From Pirellulales bacterium (GTDB lineage: Bacteria > Planctomycetota > Planctomycetia > Pirellulales > Thermoguttaceae), in the NCBI GenBank assembly GCA_016931995.1, contig JAFGDS010000011.1:1-64000 (forward strand): a DNA stretch of 64,000 nt, written 5' to 3'. The position numbers and the translations under genes are program-made. The notes under the pieces were generated by a model. That model was not told the origin of the DNA and did no database searches. It saw nothing but the letters and a program-made list of their open reading frames with translations. This document shows positions 8,971 through 17,327 of the stretch, piece after piece (position 1 is the first letter of the stretch; every line of letters starts with the position of its first letter).

Positions 8971-9423
8971 ATGCGCCGGCCGTGCCGGAGAGCCGTTTTT
9001 TTTGTGCCCCAACCCGAGACCGAACCGTTGTCCGATCCTTCCGACGCCGCCCCCGACTTTTCCAAACAGGGGGGACTTCTGCCCGCCATTGCCCAGGACG
9101 CCGACGACGGCGCCGTCTTGATGATGGCCTACATGAACGCGGAGGCATACGCCGAGACGCTGGCCACGGGCCGGGCCGTCTATTTCAGCCGAAGCCGCGG
9201 CCGGCTCTGGCGCAAGGGCGAGGAGAGCGGCCACGTGCAACTCGTCCAGGCGGTGTACCTCGACTGCGACCGCGACACGATCCTATTGCGGGTGAAACAG
9301 GTCGGCGAGGCGGCCTGCCACGAAGGATACCGAAGCTGTTTCTATCGTCAGGTGACGCCCGAGGGGCTCGAAGTCGTCGGCGACCGCGTGTTCGACCCGG
9401 CGGAAGTGTACAAAAAGAAGTGA
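8971..9423 (+). CDS. hisI: Phosphoribosyl-AMP cyclohydrolase
   Basis: Third step of histidine synthesis: hydrolytic opening of the adenine ring of phosphoribosyl-AMP. The protein is 150 residues without the HisE pyrophosphohydrolase domain found in fused HisIE. Metal ligands are visible: D98, D100 and D102 in LDCDRDT, and the zinc cysteines C99, C116 (ACHEGYRSC) and C123. [14 protein letters not shown] (75-88) is the substrate loop. The first 30 residues are an extra, poorly conserved leader; a GTG at 9004 is an alternative start. hisG follows 127 nt downstream on the same strand, so a small his unit is likely, although a repeat lies between them. Confidence 0.95.
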   Translation: MRRPCRRAVFFVPQPETEPLSDPSDAAPDFSKQGGLLPAIAQDADDGAVLMMAYMNAEAYAETLATGRAVYFSRSRGRLWRKGEESGHVQLVQAVYLDCDRDTILLRVKQVGEAACHEGYRSCFYRQVTPEGLEVVGDRVFDPAEVYKKK

Positions 9424-9440
9424 CGTCGTCCGCCCGCGGC

Positions 9441-9545
9441 ACTTCGTTGCGAAGCCGCAAGCGGTGGGCGGTGTCGAAGGTCGGAGATCACGCATCGGTC
9501 ACAATCCCGATCCCCCGATCCCAAATCCCGAATCCCGAATCCCTC
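9441..9545. repeat. Two dispersed repeats between hisI and hisG
   Basis: 9441-9464 holds the GTTGCGAAGCCGCAAGCGG element seen also at 11444, 22611 and 36097. 9508-9545 is a run of ATCCC and CCGAATCCC units, whose reverse complement appears at 36028-36065. Together they take up most of the 127-nt gap. Confidence 0.7.
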
Positions 9546-9550
9546 TCCCC

Positions 9551-10426
9551 ATGCCCCCGATTCTGAAACTCGGAATTCCCGCCGGCAGCCTGCAAGAGGC
9601 CACGGCCGATCTGTTCGGCCGCGCCGGATACAAGCTGACGTTTCACTCCCGCAGCTATTATCCCACGATCGACGACGAGCGGATCGAATGCCTGCTGATC
9701 CGGGCGCAGGAGATGGCGCGGTACGTGGCCGACGGGGTGCTCGACTGCGGCCTGACGGGCCACGATTGGATCATGGAGACGGGCGCCGACGTGCACGAGG
9801 TGGCGGAGCTGATCTTCTCGAAGGTGAGCCGGCGGCCCGTCCGCTGGGTGCTCTGCGTGCCGGAGGACTCGCCGATCCGCTCGGTGGCCGACCTGGCGGG
9901 CAAGCGGATCGCCACGGAAGCGGTCGGCCTGACCACGCGGTTCCTCCAGAAGCACGGCGTCTCGGCCAAGGTCGAGTTCAGTTGGGGCGCCACGGAGGTG
10001 AAGCCGCCCAAGCTTGTTGATGCGATCGTCGAGGTGACCGAGACGGGCAGTTCGCTTCGGGCGAACAACCTGCGGATCGTCGATGAAGTGCTCCAGAGCA
10101 CGCCCCGGCTAATCGCCAACCACGCGGCCTACGCCGACGCCGAGAAGCGCGGGATCATCGACGACATGGCCCTGATGCTCCGCGGCGCGATGGCCGCCGA
10201 AGGGAAAGTCGGCTTGATGATGAACGTGCCGCGGGAAAGTTTGCAGAAGGTGCTTTCGCTGCTGCCAGCGCTGCAACAGCCGACAATCTCCGACCTGGCC
10301 GACAAGAAATGGGTGGACGTGAACACGATTCTCGACGAGTCGATCGTCCGCCGCATCATTCCCCGCCTGTGCGCGGCCGGCGCCCGGGGCATCGTTGAAT
10401 ACCCGCTGAACAAGGTCATTGATTAA
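9551..10426 (+). CDS. hisG: ATP phosphoribosyltransferase, long form
   Basis: Catalyses the committed first step of histidine synthesis, ATP plus PRPP to phosphoribosyl-ATP. The protein is 291 residues, the size of the long form with a C-terminal ACT-like regulatory domain for histidine feedback. The start [14 protein letters not shown] is the catalytic-domain N terminus. DCGLTGHDW lies near residue 65, [17 protein letters not shown] near 120, and [15 protein letters not shown] near 163 is the PRPP-binding loop. The regulatory domain ends [12 protein letters not shown]. The ATG at 9551 is chosen because the conserved fold begins four residues later; upstream in-frame sequence is repeat DNA. 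No HisZ is required for this form. Confidence 0.96.
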   Translation: MPPILKLGIPAGSLQEATADLFGRAGYKLTFHSRSYYPTIDDERIECLLIRAQEMARYVADGVLDCGLTGHDWIMETGADVHEVAELIFSKVSRRPVRWVLCVPEDSPIRSVADLAGKRIATEAVGLTTRFLQKHGVSAKVEFSWGATEVKPPKLVDAIVEVTETGSSLRANNLRIVDEVLQSTPRLIANHAAYADAEKRGIIDDMALMLRGAMAAEGKVGLMMNVPRESLQKVLSLLPALQQPTISDLADKKWVDVNTILDESIVRRIIPRLCAAGARGIVEYPLNKVID

Positions 10427-10449
10427 CGGCGAGAAGACGAAAGGGAGGG

Positions 10450-10695
10450 AACCACGGATGAACGCGGATGAACACGGATGGAGAGAAATATGACGGGGAA
10501 GGAACCGCGAATGAACGAAGATAGTTGAGGGATGGGGGACTGGGGGCGAGGGGCGCGGCCGTGGAGACCCATCATTCACCTGTTCGTTAACGTGGCCATC
10601 CCTCCTTCTTTATCTGCGTTTATCCGCGTTCATCTGCGGTTCCTTCGCTCCCGGTTCTTGGTTATCTGTGTTCATCCGTGTTCATCTGTGGTTCC
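10450..10695. repeat. ACCACGGATGAACACGGAT repeat pair, inverted
   Basis: A forward block (10452-10480, GGATGAAC units) and inverted blocks (10611-10642 and 10662-10695, TTCATCTG and TTCATCCG units) frame 130 nt of unique DNA. The same family is at 31171-31312 in the same inverted layout. The right block abuts the ribosome binding site of the next gene and opens a spurious upstream frame extension. Confidence 0.85.
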
Positions 10696-10723
10696 CCTCG
10701 CTTTTTTCTCGGAGGATCTTGCC

Positions 10724-11413
10724 ATGCGGCGATGGGTCTTGCTGGTATTTGTCTTGTTGATAGTCGTGCCTTCTGTTGCATCGGCGGCCGAGGCGGCGCT
10801 GCCGCTGTTGTTGAAGGAGGACTTCGCGGACGGGGCGGATCGCTGGCAGCCGACCGATCCGGCGGCGTGGCGCGTCCGCCACACCGAGCGGGGCAACGCG
10901 TACAACCAGTTCAAGCAAAGCAAGTACGCGCCGCCGCGTCGCAGCCCGTTTAACGTGTCGCTCTTGAAGGATTACTTCGTGGGCGATTTTGTGTTGACGG
11001 TCCGCGTGCAGAGCACGCACAAGACGACCAGCGCGCATCGCGACATGTGCGTCTTCTTCGGTTATCAAGACAATGCGCATTTCTATTACGCCCACTTGGG
11101 TAAAGTGCCGGACCCAAATTCCAGCCAGATCATGATCGTCGACGACGCCCCGCGCAGGATGATCACCGAGAACAAGCCGCCGGGCATCCCCTGGGACGAC
11201 GGCTGGCACACGGTCAAGGTGGTCCGCCGCGTGGACGACGGCCTCATCGAGATCTACTTCGACGACGTGGACAAGCCGAACATGGTCGCCCACGACAAAA
11301 CGTTCGCCTGGGGCCGGATCGGCCTGGGTTCGTTCGACGACCACGGCAACTGGGACGAACTGGAGCTCCGCGGCGTGAAGGTCGAGCGGCCGGAGAAGAC
11401 AAAGGAGAAGTGA
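10724..11413 (+). CDS. Secreted concanavalin-like (DUF1080-type) protein
   Basis: A 229-residue protein with a Sec signal peptide (MRRWVLLVFVLLIVVPSVASA, cut near residue 22). The mature part has the pattern of the 3-keto-disaccharide hydrolase/DUF1080 jelly-roll: LLKEDFADGADRWQPTD near the start, GDFVLTVRVQS, a DGWHTVKVVR strand, and FAWGRIGLGSFDDHG near the end. Known relatives bind or process sugars outside the cytoplasm; activity here is inferred only from fold. GGAGGA at 10711-10716 with 7-nt spacing fixes the ATG at 10724 and rules out an upstream frame extension through repeats. It sits before a RidA-like gene and an oxidoreductase gene, but a repeat-filled gap separates them. Confidence 0.8.
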   Translation: MRRWVLLVFVLLIVVPSVASAAEAALPLLLKEDFADGADRWQPTDPAAWRVRHTERGNAYNQFKQSKYAPPRRSPFNVSLLKDYFVGDFVLTVRVQSTHKTTSAHRDMCVFFGYQDNAHFYYAHLGKVPDPNSSQIMIVDDAPRRMITENKPPGIPWDDGWHTVKVVRRVDDGLIEIYFDDVDKPNMVAHDKTFAWGRIGLGSFDDHGNWDELELRGVKVERPEKTKEK

Positions 11414-11416
11414 AGT

Positions 11417-11462
11417 CCACCACGGAGACACAGAGACACGGAGCCGCTCGCGGCTTCGCAAC
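11417..11462. repeat. CCACGGAGACACAGAGACACGG repeat with a GCGGCTTCGC unit
   Basis: A short dispersed element of alternating CACGGAGACACAGAGACACGG type, followed at 11444-11462 by the CCGCTCGCGGCTTCGC unit shared with 9441, 22611 and 36097. It begins 4 nt after the preceding stop. Confidence 0.7.
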
Positions 11463-11490
11463 ACGGAAGCGCGGAGCGGGATCCTTCGCT

Positions 11491-11538
11491 TCGCTCAGGA
11501 TGACGGTCGCTCGGGATGACGGTCGCTCGGGATGACGG
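11491..11538. repeat. Three tandem 16-nt repeats
   Basis: TCGCTCGGGATGACGG occurs three times head to tail (11491-11506, 11507-11522, 11523-11538), the first copy differing by one base. The unit is the end of the TTCGCTCAGGATGAC family, so this copy has expanded in tandem. The array ends 68 nt before the RidA-like start. Confidence 0.85.
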
Positions 11539-11605
11539 GAGAACGGCCATTCTCGCGAGGAAGCCGCGTCTTTCTGAAACAGGGACTCAACCAAGGGAGA
11601 TAACG

Positions 11606-12079
11606 ATGAGCGCCGGGGCCAATCTTGCGAGGAAACTGACGGAGCTGGGGTGCGCGTTGCCCGCGGCGCCGGAGCCCAAGGGGCTGTACCGGCCGGTGGT
11701 GATCGTCGGGAATCTGGCTTACACGTCGGGCCATCTGCCGGTCGGGACGGACGGGACGCTGATCGTCGGGCGGTTGGGCGAGAATCTGGACGAATTGGCC
11801 GGATACAAGGCGGCGCAAGCGGCCGCCCTGGGCGCCCTGGCCACGCTCGACAAGGCGTTGGGCAATCTGGACCGCGTCGTGCGTCTGGTGAAGCTTCTGG
11901 GCCTGGTCAACTCGACGCCCGACTTCACGGCGCAACCGGCGGTCATCAACGGCGCCAGCGAGCTATTGGCCGAGGTGTTTGGCCCGGTCGCCGGCGTGGG
12001 GGCGCGCAGCGCGGTGGGCGTTGCCTCGTTGCCGCTGGGCGTGGCGGTCGAAATCGAGGCGATCTTCGAGATCGAGTAG
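11606..12079 (+). CDS. RidA/YjgF family protein
   Basis: A 157-residue protein of the RidA/YER057c/UK114 family. The core reads VVIVGNLAYTSGHLPV (strand and turn near residues 32-47), a long helix (LDELAGYKAAQAAALGALATL), a VRLVKLLGLVNST strand and a C-terminal VAVEIEAIFEIE strand. Family members deaminate enamine or imine intermediates and trim as trimers; this longer variant lacks the usual C-terminal Arg-containing motif of RidA, so activity is uncertain. AAGGGAGA lies 5-12 nt before the ATG. The Gfo/Idh/MocA gene starts 17 nt after the stop, so they are probably co-transcribed. Confidence 0.85.
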   Translation: MSAGANLARKLTELGCALPAAPEPKGLYRPVVIVGNLAYTSGHLPVGTDGTLIVGRLGENLDELAGYKAAQAAALGALATLDKALGNLDRVVRLVKLLGLVNSTPDFTAQPAVINGASELLAEVFGPVAGVGARSAVGVASLPLGVAVEIEAIFEIE

Positions 12080-12096
12080 CACGAAGGAGAATCGCG

Positions 12097-13479
12097 ATGC
12101 AAGGCAACCTTTCGCGGCGTCGTTTTCTCGGCGGGTGCGCCACGGCGCTGGCCCTGCCCGCGTTCGTACCCGGCTCGGCCCTCGGGGCGGACGACACGGT
12201 CGCCCCCAGCGAACGGATCGCGCTGGGGCTGATCGGTTGCGGGGGGCACGGGACCGGCTGGAACCTGGACCAGATCTTCCGCAACCCGGACTCCCAAGTA
12301 ATCGCCGTGTGCGACGTGGACCGCGCGCGGTGCGAGGCGGCCCAGCGCAAGGTGAACGAGCACCACGGCCAGGTCCTGGGCAAGTCGTATCGCGGTTGCG
12401 CGGCGCACGACGATTTCCGCGATCTTCTCGCGCGCAAGGACGTCGACGCGGTGGCCAACTGCACGCCCGACCATTGGCATGTGATCCCCGCCGTGATGGC
12501 CGCGCGATGCGGCAAGGACGTGATCTGCGAGAAGCCGCTGACCTTGACCGTGGCGGAAGGCCGGCTCTTGTGCGACACGATGGCCCAGACGGGCCGCGTC
12601 TTTCAGACGGCCTCGGAGAACCGCTCGATCGACATTTACCTCTACATGTGCGAGCTGGTGCGCAACGGCCGGATCGGCAAGCTCAAGCACATCGACGTTT
12701 ACCTGCCCGAGGGAAACGAGGAGCGCGGCGAGAACTTCAGCGAGCGGGACTCCCAGCCGGTGCCCGAAGGGTTCAACTACGACATGTGGCTCGGCCAGGC
12801 GCCCGTGGCCCCGTATTGTCCCGCGCGGTGCCACGGCAGCTTCCGGTGGAACTACGACTACGCCGGCGGGCGGCTGACCGACTGGGGAGCGCACCTGATC
12901 GACCTGGCCCAGTGGGGTAACGACACGGAATCGACCGGCCCCGTCGAGGTCCACGGCACGTGCACGTTCCCGCCGGCCGGATCGCTCTTCAACACGCCCG
13001 AGACGTTCTCCGTGGACTACGTCTACGCCAACGGCGTGACGATGAACGTCTCCAGCGGCGTGCCGGGCGTCCGGTTCGAAGGTACGGACGGCTGGATCAG
13101 CTCGATCAAGTGGCGAGGCCCGCTGGCGGCAAGCCGGCCGGAGATCCTTCACTCCCAGATCGGGCCGGACGAGGTTCACCTGTATCACCCGAGCCAGATC
13201 GTCAAGCGGACCGAGGTGTCGATGGGCGGCGAGCACCGCAACTTCCTCGACTGCGTGAAGTCGCGCAAGCCCTGCTACGCTCCGGCCGAGATCGGCCACC
13301 GCACGGCCACGATCGCGCACATCGGCAACATCGCCCTGCGATTGGGCCGCAAGCTCCGCTGGAACCCCGAGGCCGAACGCTTCCTCGACGACGCCGAAGC
13401 CGACAAGATGCTCGGCCGCCCGCAGCGCGAGCCGTGGACGCTGGCCAACGTGGACAAGTGGATCGATGAGCGGGCGTAG
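12097..13479 (+). CDS. Gfo/Idh/MocA oxidoreductase with twin-arginine leader
   Basis: A 460-residue NAD(P)-dependent oxidoreductase. A twin-arginine signal (SRRRFLGGCATALALP, residues 6-21) marks it for folded export, common for planctomycete members. The Rossmann motif is IALGLIGCGGHGTGW near 40-54; VICEKPLTLTV near 145-155 contains the conserved EKP. The C-terminal domain carries GGRLTDWGAHLIDLAQWG. Substrate is unknown; relatives act on inositol or other sugars. AAGGAG precedes the ATG by 7 nt. The stop overlaps an in-frame candidate start of the next gene at 13466, and the gene lies 17 nt after the RidA-like gene. Confidence 0.93.
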   Translation: MQGNLSRRRFLGGCATALALPAFVPGSALGADDTVAPSERIALGLIGCGGHGTGWNLDQIFRNPDSQVIAVCDVDRARCEAAQRKVNEHHGQVLGKSYRGCAAHDDFRDLLARKDVDAVANCTPDHWHVIPAVMAARCGKDVICEKPLTLTVAEGRLLCDTMAQTGRVFQTASENRSIDIYLYMCELVRNGRIGKLKHIDVYLPEGNEERGENFSERDSQPVPEGFNYDMWLGQAPVAPYCPARCHGSFRWNYDYAGGRLTDWGAHLIDLAQWGNDTESTGPVEVHGTCTFPPAGSLFNTPETFSVDYVYANGVTMNVSSGVPGVRFEGTDGWISSIKWRGPLAASRPEILHSQIGPDEVHLYHPSQIVKRTEVSMGGEHRNFLDCVKSRKPCYAPAEIGHRTATIAHIGNIALRLGRKLRWNPEAERFLDDAEADKMLGRPQREPWTLANVDKWIDERA

Positions 13480-13486
13480 TGGCGGC

Positions 13487-15166
13487 ATGAGAAGGACGAT
13501 CGTTGTTGGTTTCGTTGCGCTTTGCGTTGGGCTATGGGCCGCGGGGCAGGGCCGCGGCGAGGAACCGGCCGGGCCCGCGGCCTTTCCGGCGTCAAAGGAT
13601 CGGCCCTATTACGCGGTGAAGCTGCCCATCGAGGGCGCCGATTGCGGCGGCTTTTTCTGTTCGGAAGGGGTTTTCTATCTCTTCGATCTCGCCCAGTCGC
13701 GGCTCTTTCGCCTGGTGGGCAAGGATCGGCTTGCCCTGGTCGACGCGATGCCGGGAACCAAGGCGGCGGACGCGACGCTCTTTGCCGGGTCGCCGCACTA
13801 CTGTTTCCGCGACCGCCTGATCGTAAGAACCGCCGGGAAATCACGCACGGTTCGCATTCCCGGCGCGGAAACGCTTCGGTCTCTTACGACCGGGCCGGGC
13901 GCGCTTTTCGTGCTCGATTCCGGGAGCCGGCAGATACTGGTATTGGGCCCGGGCTACTCCGTCCAGCGCCGGCTGCCCGCGGCGGGTCTTGCGCCGCAAT
14001 ACCTGCGTTTCCACGACGGCGCTTTGTGGTTGCTCGACAAACAGGACCGCTGCGTGCGGAAGGTGGATCCCGCCTCGGGCCAAGTGCTCCTGCGGTTCCA
14101 CGCGGGTTTGCGCGGCGCGTCGCGCGGGATTGTGTTCGTCGACGACCGGCTCTTCGTCCACGAGATCGAGTCCTCCTGGCTGCGGCGGGTCGACTGGAAA
14201 CAGGTGGGCCCCGTCGTCTACTCGTGGCCGCACGTGGTCCGCATGCAATATGTCCATGACGTCGCGAACGTGGACCCCGGCGCGGCCGCGACGGTTCGCC
14301 TGCGTCTGGCCGTGCCCACCGACGGCGCGTTGCAACAGGTCAACTCGGTCGACTGGTCGGCGCCGCCGGCCGGAGGGCGGATGGATCGTTTCGGCCAGCC
14401 GCTGGTGGAGACCGGCGACGTCGCGATTGCGCCGGGAGGATCGCACCGGTTCGCCTACGAGGCGTCGATCGAGCTCGTCGGCGCGTGTTACGATCTGCCG
14501 GACGTTCCGCTCGCGTTGCTGGCGAAGATTCCGGCGCCGATCCGTCGGATGTACCTGGCGCCCGATCCCGAGTTCGAGATGGGCTCGCCCGTCGTGCGGC
14601 AATTGGCCGAGACCGCCTGCAACGACGCCCAGGGCAACCCGCCCGCCGGCGTGCGCAGCTTGATCGAGAATATCGTGCTCGCGATGGTCGAGCGGCTTTC
14701 GTACGACTTGGACGGTCGTTGGGAGCGGCCGACCGTCGTGTTGACGCGCGGGACGGGTTCCTGCTCGGAATACTCGATGATCTTCTCCGCGCTGGCGCGA
14801 CTCAACGGCCTACCCACCCGGATGATCGGCGGCATCCAGGTGAGCGAGCCAGGCACGAAGGCGTACGACACCGAACTGTTTCACCGGTGGAACGAGGTGT
14901 GGTTTCCCGAAATCGGTTGGGTGCCCGTGGACGTGACGAAGTTCGACAACGAGAAACCCGAGGGACGCCACTACGATTTCATCTTCGGCCAGCCGGGCTA
15001 CATGATCGTCCTGTCGCGCGGCGGGATCGACAACGCCGGCCTGGGCATGAACTACTACGTCCGCGCGTTGGGTCGGGGCGGAAAGCGCGACGGCAAGACG
15101 CGCGTCCACGTCGAGCCCTGGGTCACCGGGCCCGACTACCCCATCCTGGACCTCAAGCTGCCCTGA
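13487..15166 (+). CDS. Secreted protein with beta-propeller-like half and transglutaminase domain
   Basis: A 559-residue exported protein. The signal peptide is MRRTIVVGFVALCVGLWAAG. Residues about 40-240 look like blades of a propeller (FYLFDLAQSRLFRLVGKDR, LFVLDSGSRQILVLG, LWLLDKQDRCVRKVD). The C-terminal part is a transglutaminase-like fold with a complete triad: C426 in GSCSEYS, H466 in LFHRWNEVWF, D482 in VPVDVTKF. It may cleave or crosslink cell-surface protein; specificity is unknown. The ATG at 13487 gives a normal signal peptide; an upstream ATG at 13466 would overlap the oxidoreductase gene and add seven residues. It is probably the last gene of the unit starting at 11606. Confidence 0.85.
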   Translation: MRRTIVVGFVALCVGLWAAGQGRGEEPAGPAAFPASKDRPYYAVKLPIEGADCGGFFCSEGVFYLFDLAQSRLFRLVGKDRLALVDAMPGTKAADATLFAGSPHYCFRDRLIVRTAGKSRTVRIPGAETLRSLTTGPGALFVLDSGSRQILVLGPGYSVQRRLPAAGLAPQYLRFHDGALWLLDKQDRCVRKVDPASGQVLLRFHAGLRGASRGIVFVDDRLFVHEIESSWLRRVDWKQVGPVVYSWPHVVRMQYVHDVANVDPGAAATVRLRLAVPTDGALQQVNSVDWSAPPAGGRMDRFGQPLVETGDVAIAPGGSHRFAYEASIELVGACYDLPDVPLALLAKIPAPIRRMYLAPDPEFEMGSPVVRQLAETACNDAQGNPPAGVRSLIENIVLAMVERLSYDLDGRWERPTVVLTRGTGSCSEYSMIFSALARLNGLPTRMIGGIQVSEPGTKAYDTELFHRWNEVWFPEIGWVPVDVTKFDNEKPEGRHYDFIFGQPGYMIVLSRGGIDNAGLGMNYYVRALGRGGKRDGKTRVHVEPWVTGPDYPILDLKLP

Positions 15167-15189
15167 CCTCGGACCGGGCGCGCCCTTGA

Positions 15190-15252
15190 GTGCCACTGGC
15201 TTTGCCAGTGCTTGGCGTGTCGGAATTCGCGCATTGGCAAAACCAGTGGCGC
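15190..15252. repeat. GTGCCACTGGC palindrome pair between convergent genes
   Basis: The left arm (15190-15210) equals the arm at 4436-4456. The right arm (15232-15252) is a diverged inverted copy. It fills the 87-nt gap between two convergent genes, where it could stop transcription from both sides. Confidence 0.85.
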
Positions 15253-15253
15253 G

Positions 15254-16147
15254 CTACGCGAAAACCCTGATCGCGCCGGGGAGCATCTCGACGCGCACCG
15301 GCGCCGTGCCCTTGATCTCGCCGTCGAGGTCCAGCGGGTTCTTGTCGTCCGACTCGATTGCCAGCGAGCGGACCTGACGGTATTCGAGGCAGCCCAGCGC
15401 GAGGTGCGTGCCGTTGAATACTCTTGCCAAGAGCCGCACCATCTGCCAGCGGGAAGCGCGGCGGAGCACGAGGACGTCGATTTTGCCGTCGTCCATTTGG
15501 GCGTGGGGGGCCAGCGCCATGCCCTTGCCGGTGTATTTTCCGTTGCAGGCGATGACGAACAGGAAATCGTCGTCGAACGTCTCGCCGTCGAGGACGAGGC
15601 GTGCTCGCCGTCGCCGGGGTCGGGCAATATGCCACAGCGCCGCCCATGCGTAGCGCGTGGGGCCCAGCGCCCGCAGCTTCTCGGCCGTGCCGTTGATCTC
15701 GGCGATGCTCCCCCAGCCGACGATGTTGACGCAGTAGGCCACGTCCGATCCCATCGACACGCGGGCAACGTCCAGCGGAAGCGTCTGGCCGGCGACAATC
15801 CGGCGGGCCGCCTCGAGCGGGTCGGCGCACCCGAGGTGTTTGTGCAGCGTGTTGCCGCTTCCGGCGGGAATGACGCCCAAGGGGACGGAGACCGGGTCGC
15901 CGCGCCGCAAGAGCCCGTCCACCACTTCATGGATGGTGCCGTCGCCCCCGACGACACACAACCCGGCGAGGCCGTCGAGGTCCGCGTCTCGCGCGATTTT
16001 CCCGGCATGGCCAACGTGTTCGGTGAGGCGAACGTCGAGTTCGACCGCGGCGTCGCGGAAGACGGGTCGCACGCGATCCAGAACGGCCAGCCCCCGCCGC
16101 CGGCCGCCGCGCGGATTGACGATCGCGAGCATCCTCCTGGTGGCCAT
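15254..16147 (-). CDS. YegS/diacylglycerol kinase-like lipid kinase
   Basis: A 297-residue cytoplasmic kinase of the diacylglycerol kinase catalytic family. MLAIVNPRGG at residues 6-15 and the nucleotide-binding VVGGDGTIHEVVDG near 67-80 are diagnostic, and GVIPAGSGNTLHKHLG near 93-108 follows. It should phosphorylate a lipid such as diacylglycerol, or a related long-chain alcohol. The ATG at 16147 is preferred; an open frame extends to 16321 only through a repeat, giving the sequence FVILSAAKNLF typical of that repeat. It lies downstream of a secreted metallopeptidase and a phosphate transporter on the same strand, with gaps of 148 and 102 nt. Confidence 0.93.
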   Translation of the reverse strand: MATRRMLAIVNPRGGRRRGLAVLDRVRPVFRDAAVELDVRLTEHVGHAGKIARDADLDGLAGLCVVGGDGTIHEVVDGLLRRGDPVSVPLGVIPAGSGNTLHKHLGCADPLEAARRIVAGQTLPLDVARVSMGSDVAYCVNIVGWGSIAEINGTAEKLRALGPTRYAWAALWHIARPRRRRARLVLDGETFDDDFLFVIACNGKYTGKGMALAPHAQMDDGKIDVLVLRRASRWQMVRLLARVFNGTHLALGCLEYRQVRSLAIESDDKNPLDLDGEIKGTAPVRVEMLPGAIRVFA

Positions 16148-16199
16148 GGCTTCAAATCGCAGGGCGCCAATGCGGGCTTCTCGGAAACACGATGAGAAC

Positions 16200-16270
16200 A
16201 CGTCATCCCGAGCGCGGCGAAGGATCTGGCCAGCAATACAGAAGAGATTCTTCGCTGCGCTCAGAATGAC
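16200..16270. repeat. TTCGCTGCGCTCAGAATGAC dispersed repeat
   Basis: Inverted layout: CGTCATCCCGAGCGCGGCGA at the left and TTCGCTGCGCTCAGAATGAC at the right. Same family as 187-257 and 19459-19532. It sits between the metallopeptidase stop and the lipid kinase start. Confidence 0.75.
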
Positions 16271-16295
16271 GAATGCAACGCCACGACGACTGTCA

Positions 16296-17225
16296 TCATG
16301 GAAACCGCAAACCAAGGACAAAGTCGGACCACTCGCGCTGGAACGCGGCCATGTCGGGCCAGCCGAGGATCTCCTGGAGCGTCTGATAGCCGGTCGGGTC
16401 TTCCTTGCGCTGGGCGAGGAAACGATGGTAGTACTTCTCCAGCAGGTCTCGCTCCTGCAGATAATAACACAAGTAGCGAGCCTGCGCGTAGTTCGTGCCC
16501 CGGTCGCGCTCGTAGAATTCCTTGCTGGTGGTGGAGCACAACTTCTCGAACGAGGGCACGCGACGGTCGCGGATGGCCTGCTGCAGGCCGGCCAGACGCC
16601 AGTTCGTGCGTCCGTGGATTCGCCCGTTCCGCTCGTCGCACTGCTCGTAGAGCGAGCCGAGGCCCTCGTTGAACCACGCCGGACAGCCGGGGAAATTGGC
16701 CGCGACGAACGGATGGACGATCTCGTGGACCAGGGTGCCCCCGCCCGTGGCGATGTTCATCACCAGCGCCCGGTCGGCGTGCGAGTAGTAGCCAAACGGC
16801 GTGGTTGGCGGCGTGTCGAACAGCGCGGTGGCGTGTTTCCGGTAGCTTTGCTCGTCGCGAAAGAGCCAGATGTCGAGGATTTCGGCCGGGTCGCGGGCGA
16901 AATAGCTTTTTTTCAAGAGACGCACGGCCCAACCGACGGTCCCCTCGGCCCGATGACGAACCGTTTCGGGCGGCTCGTCGCCCACGACCACGAACGGCCG
17001 CTGGATCACCACGGTGAACCCCGGCCCGGGCAGCCGCTGCTTGAGCCGCTCGACGTGTCGGGCGAAATCGGCGTCGGTCGGGGCCGGGGGCGCCTCGTCG
17101 ACGGCTTTGGCGGGACGCGCGTTGGGCGGACCGACCCGAGCGTCCCCCGGCGGGGGCGATGCCCCGGCAATCGTCGCCGCGATCGCCGCCACACAGCCGA
17201 GCGGAACCAGAACGCGAAAGCCCAT
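16296..17225 (-). CDS. Secreted HExxH metallopeptidase-like protein
   Basis: A 309-residue exported protein with a hydrophobic leader (FRVLVPLGCVAAIAATIAG). The zinc signature is TLVHEIVHPFV, with H167, E168 and H171, and a probable third ligand E187 in AWFNEGLGSLYE, as in gluzincin peptidases of the MA clan. The upstream strand (IWLFRDEQSYRKHA) matches the edge strand of DUF1570-like planctomycete peptidases. All catalytic residues are present, so it should be an active extracytoplasmic peptidase; the target is unknown. The ATG at 17225 is chosen because the leader follows directly; an in-frame ATG at 17267 adds 14 residues. It lies 102 nt downstream of the phosphate transporter. Confidence 0.85.
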   Translation of the reverse strand: MGFRVLVPLGCVAAIAATIAGASPPPGDARVGPPNARPAKAVDEAPPAPTDADFARHVERLKQRLPGPGFTVVIQRPFVVVGDEPPETVRHRAEGTVGWAVRLLKKSYFARDPAEILDIWLFRDEQSYRKHATALFDTPPTTPFGYYSHADRALVMNIATGGGTLVHEIVHPFVAANFPGCPAWFNEGLGSLYEQCDERNGRIHGRTNWRLAGLQQAIRDRRVPSFEKLCSTTSKEFYERDRGTNYAQARYLCYYLQERDLLEKYYHRFLAQRKEDPTGYQTLQEILGWPDMAAFQREWSDFVLGLRFP

Positions 17226-17327
17226 GGTCGTGTTCCCGAAGGTGGAATGGGGGAGAAACGCGCTCAACGCGATGGATCCATGTCCATGCAGGCATCAATA
17301 GGATACCACGTCGCCTCGGTCGCGGCA

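Noticed and set aside
16148-16321. N-terminal extension of the lipid kinase
   Set aside because: The extension reads the dispersed repeat (FVILSAAKNLF); the kinase fold begins at 16147.
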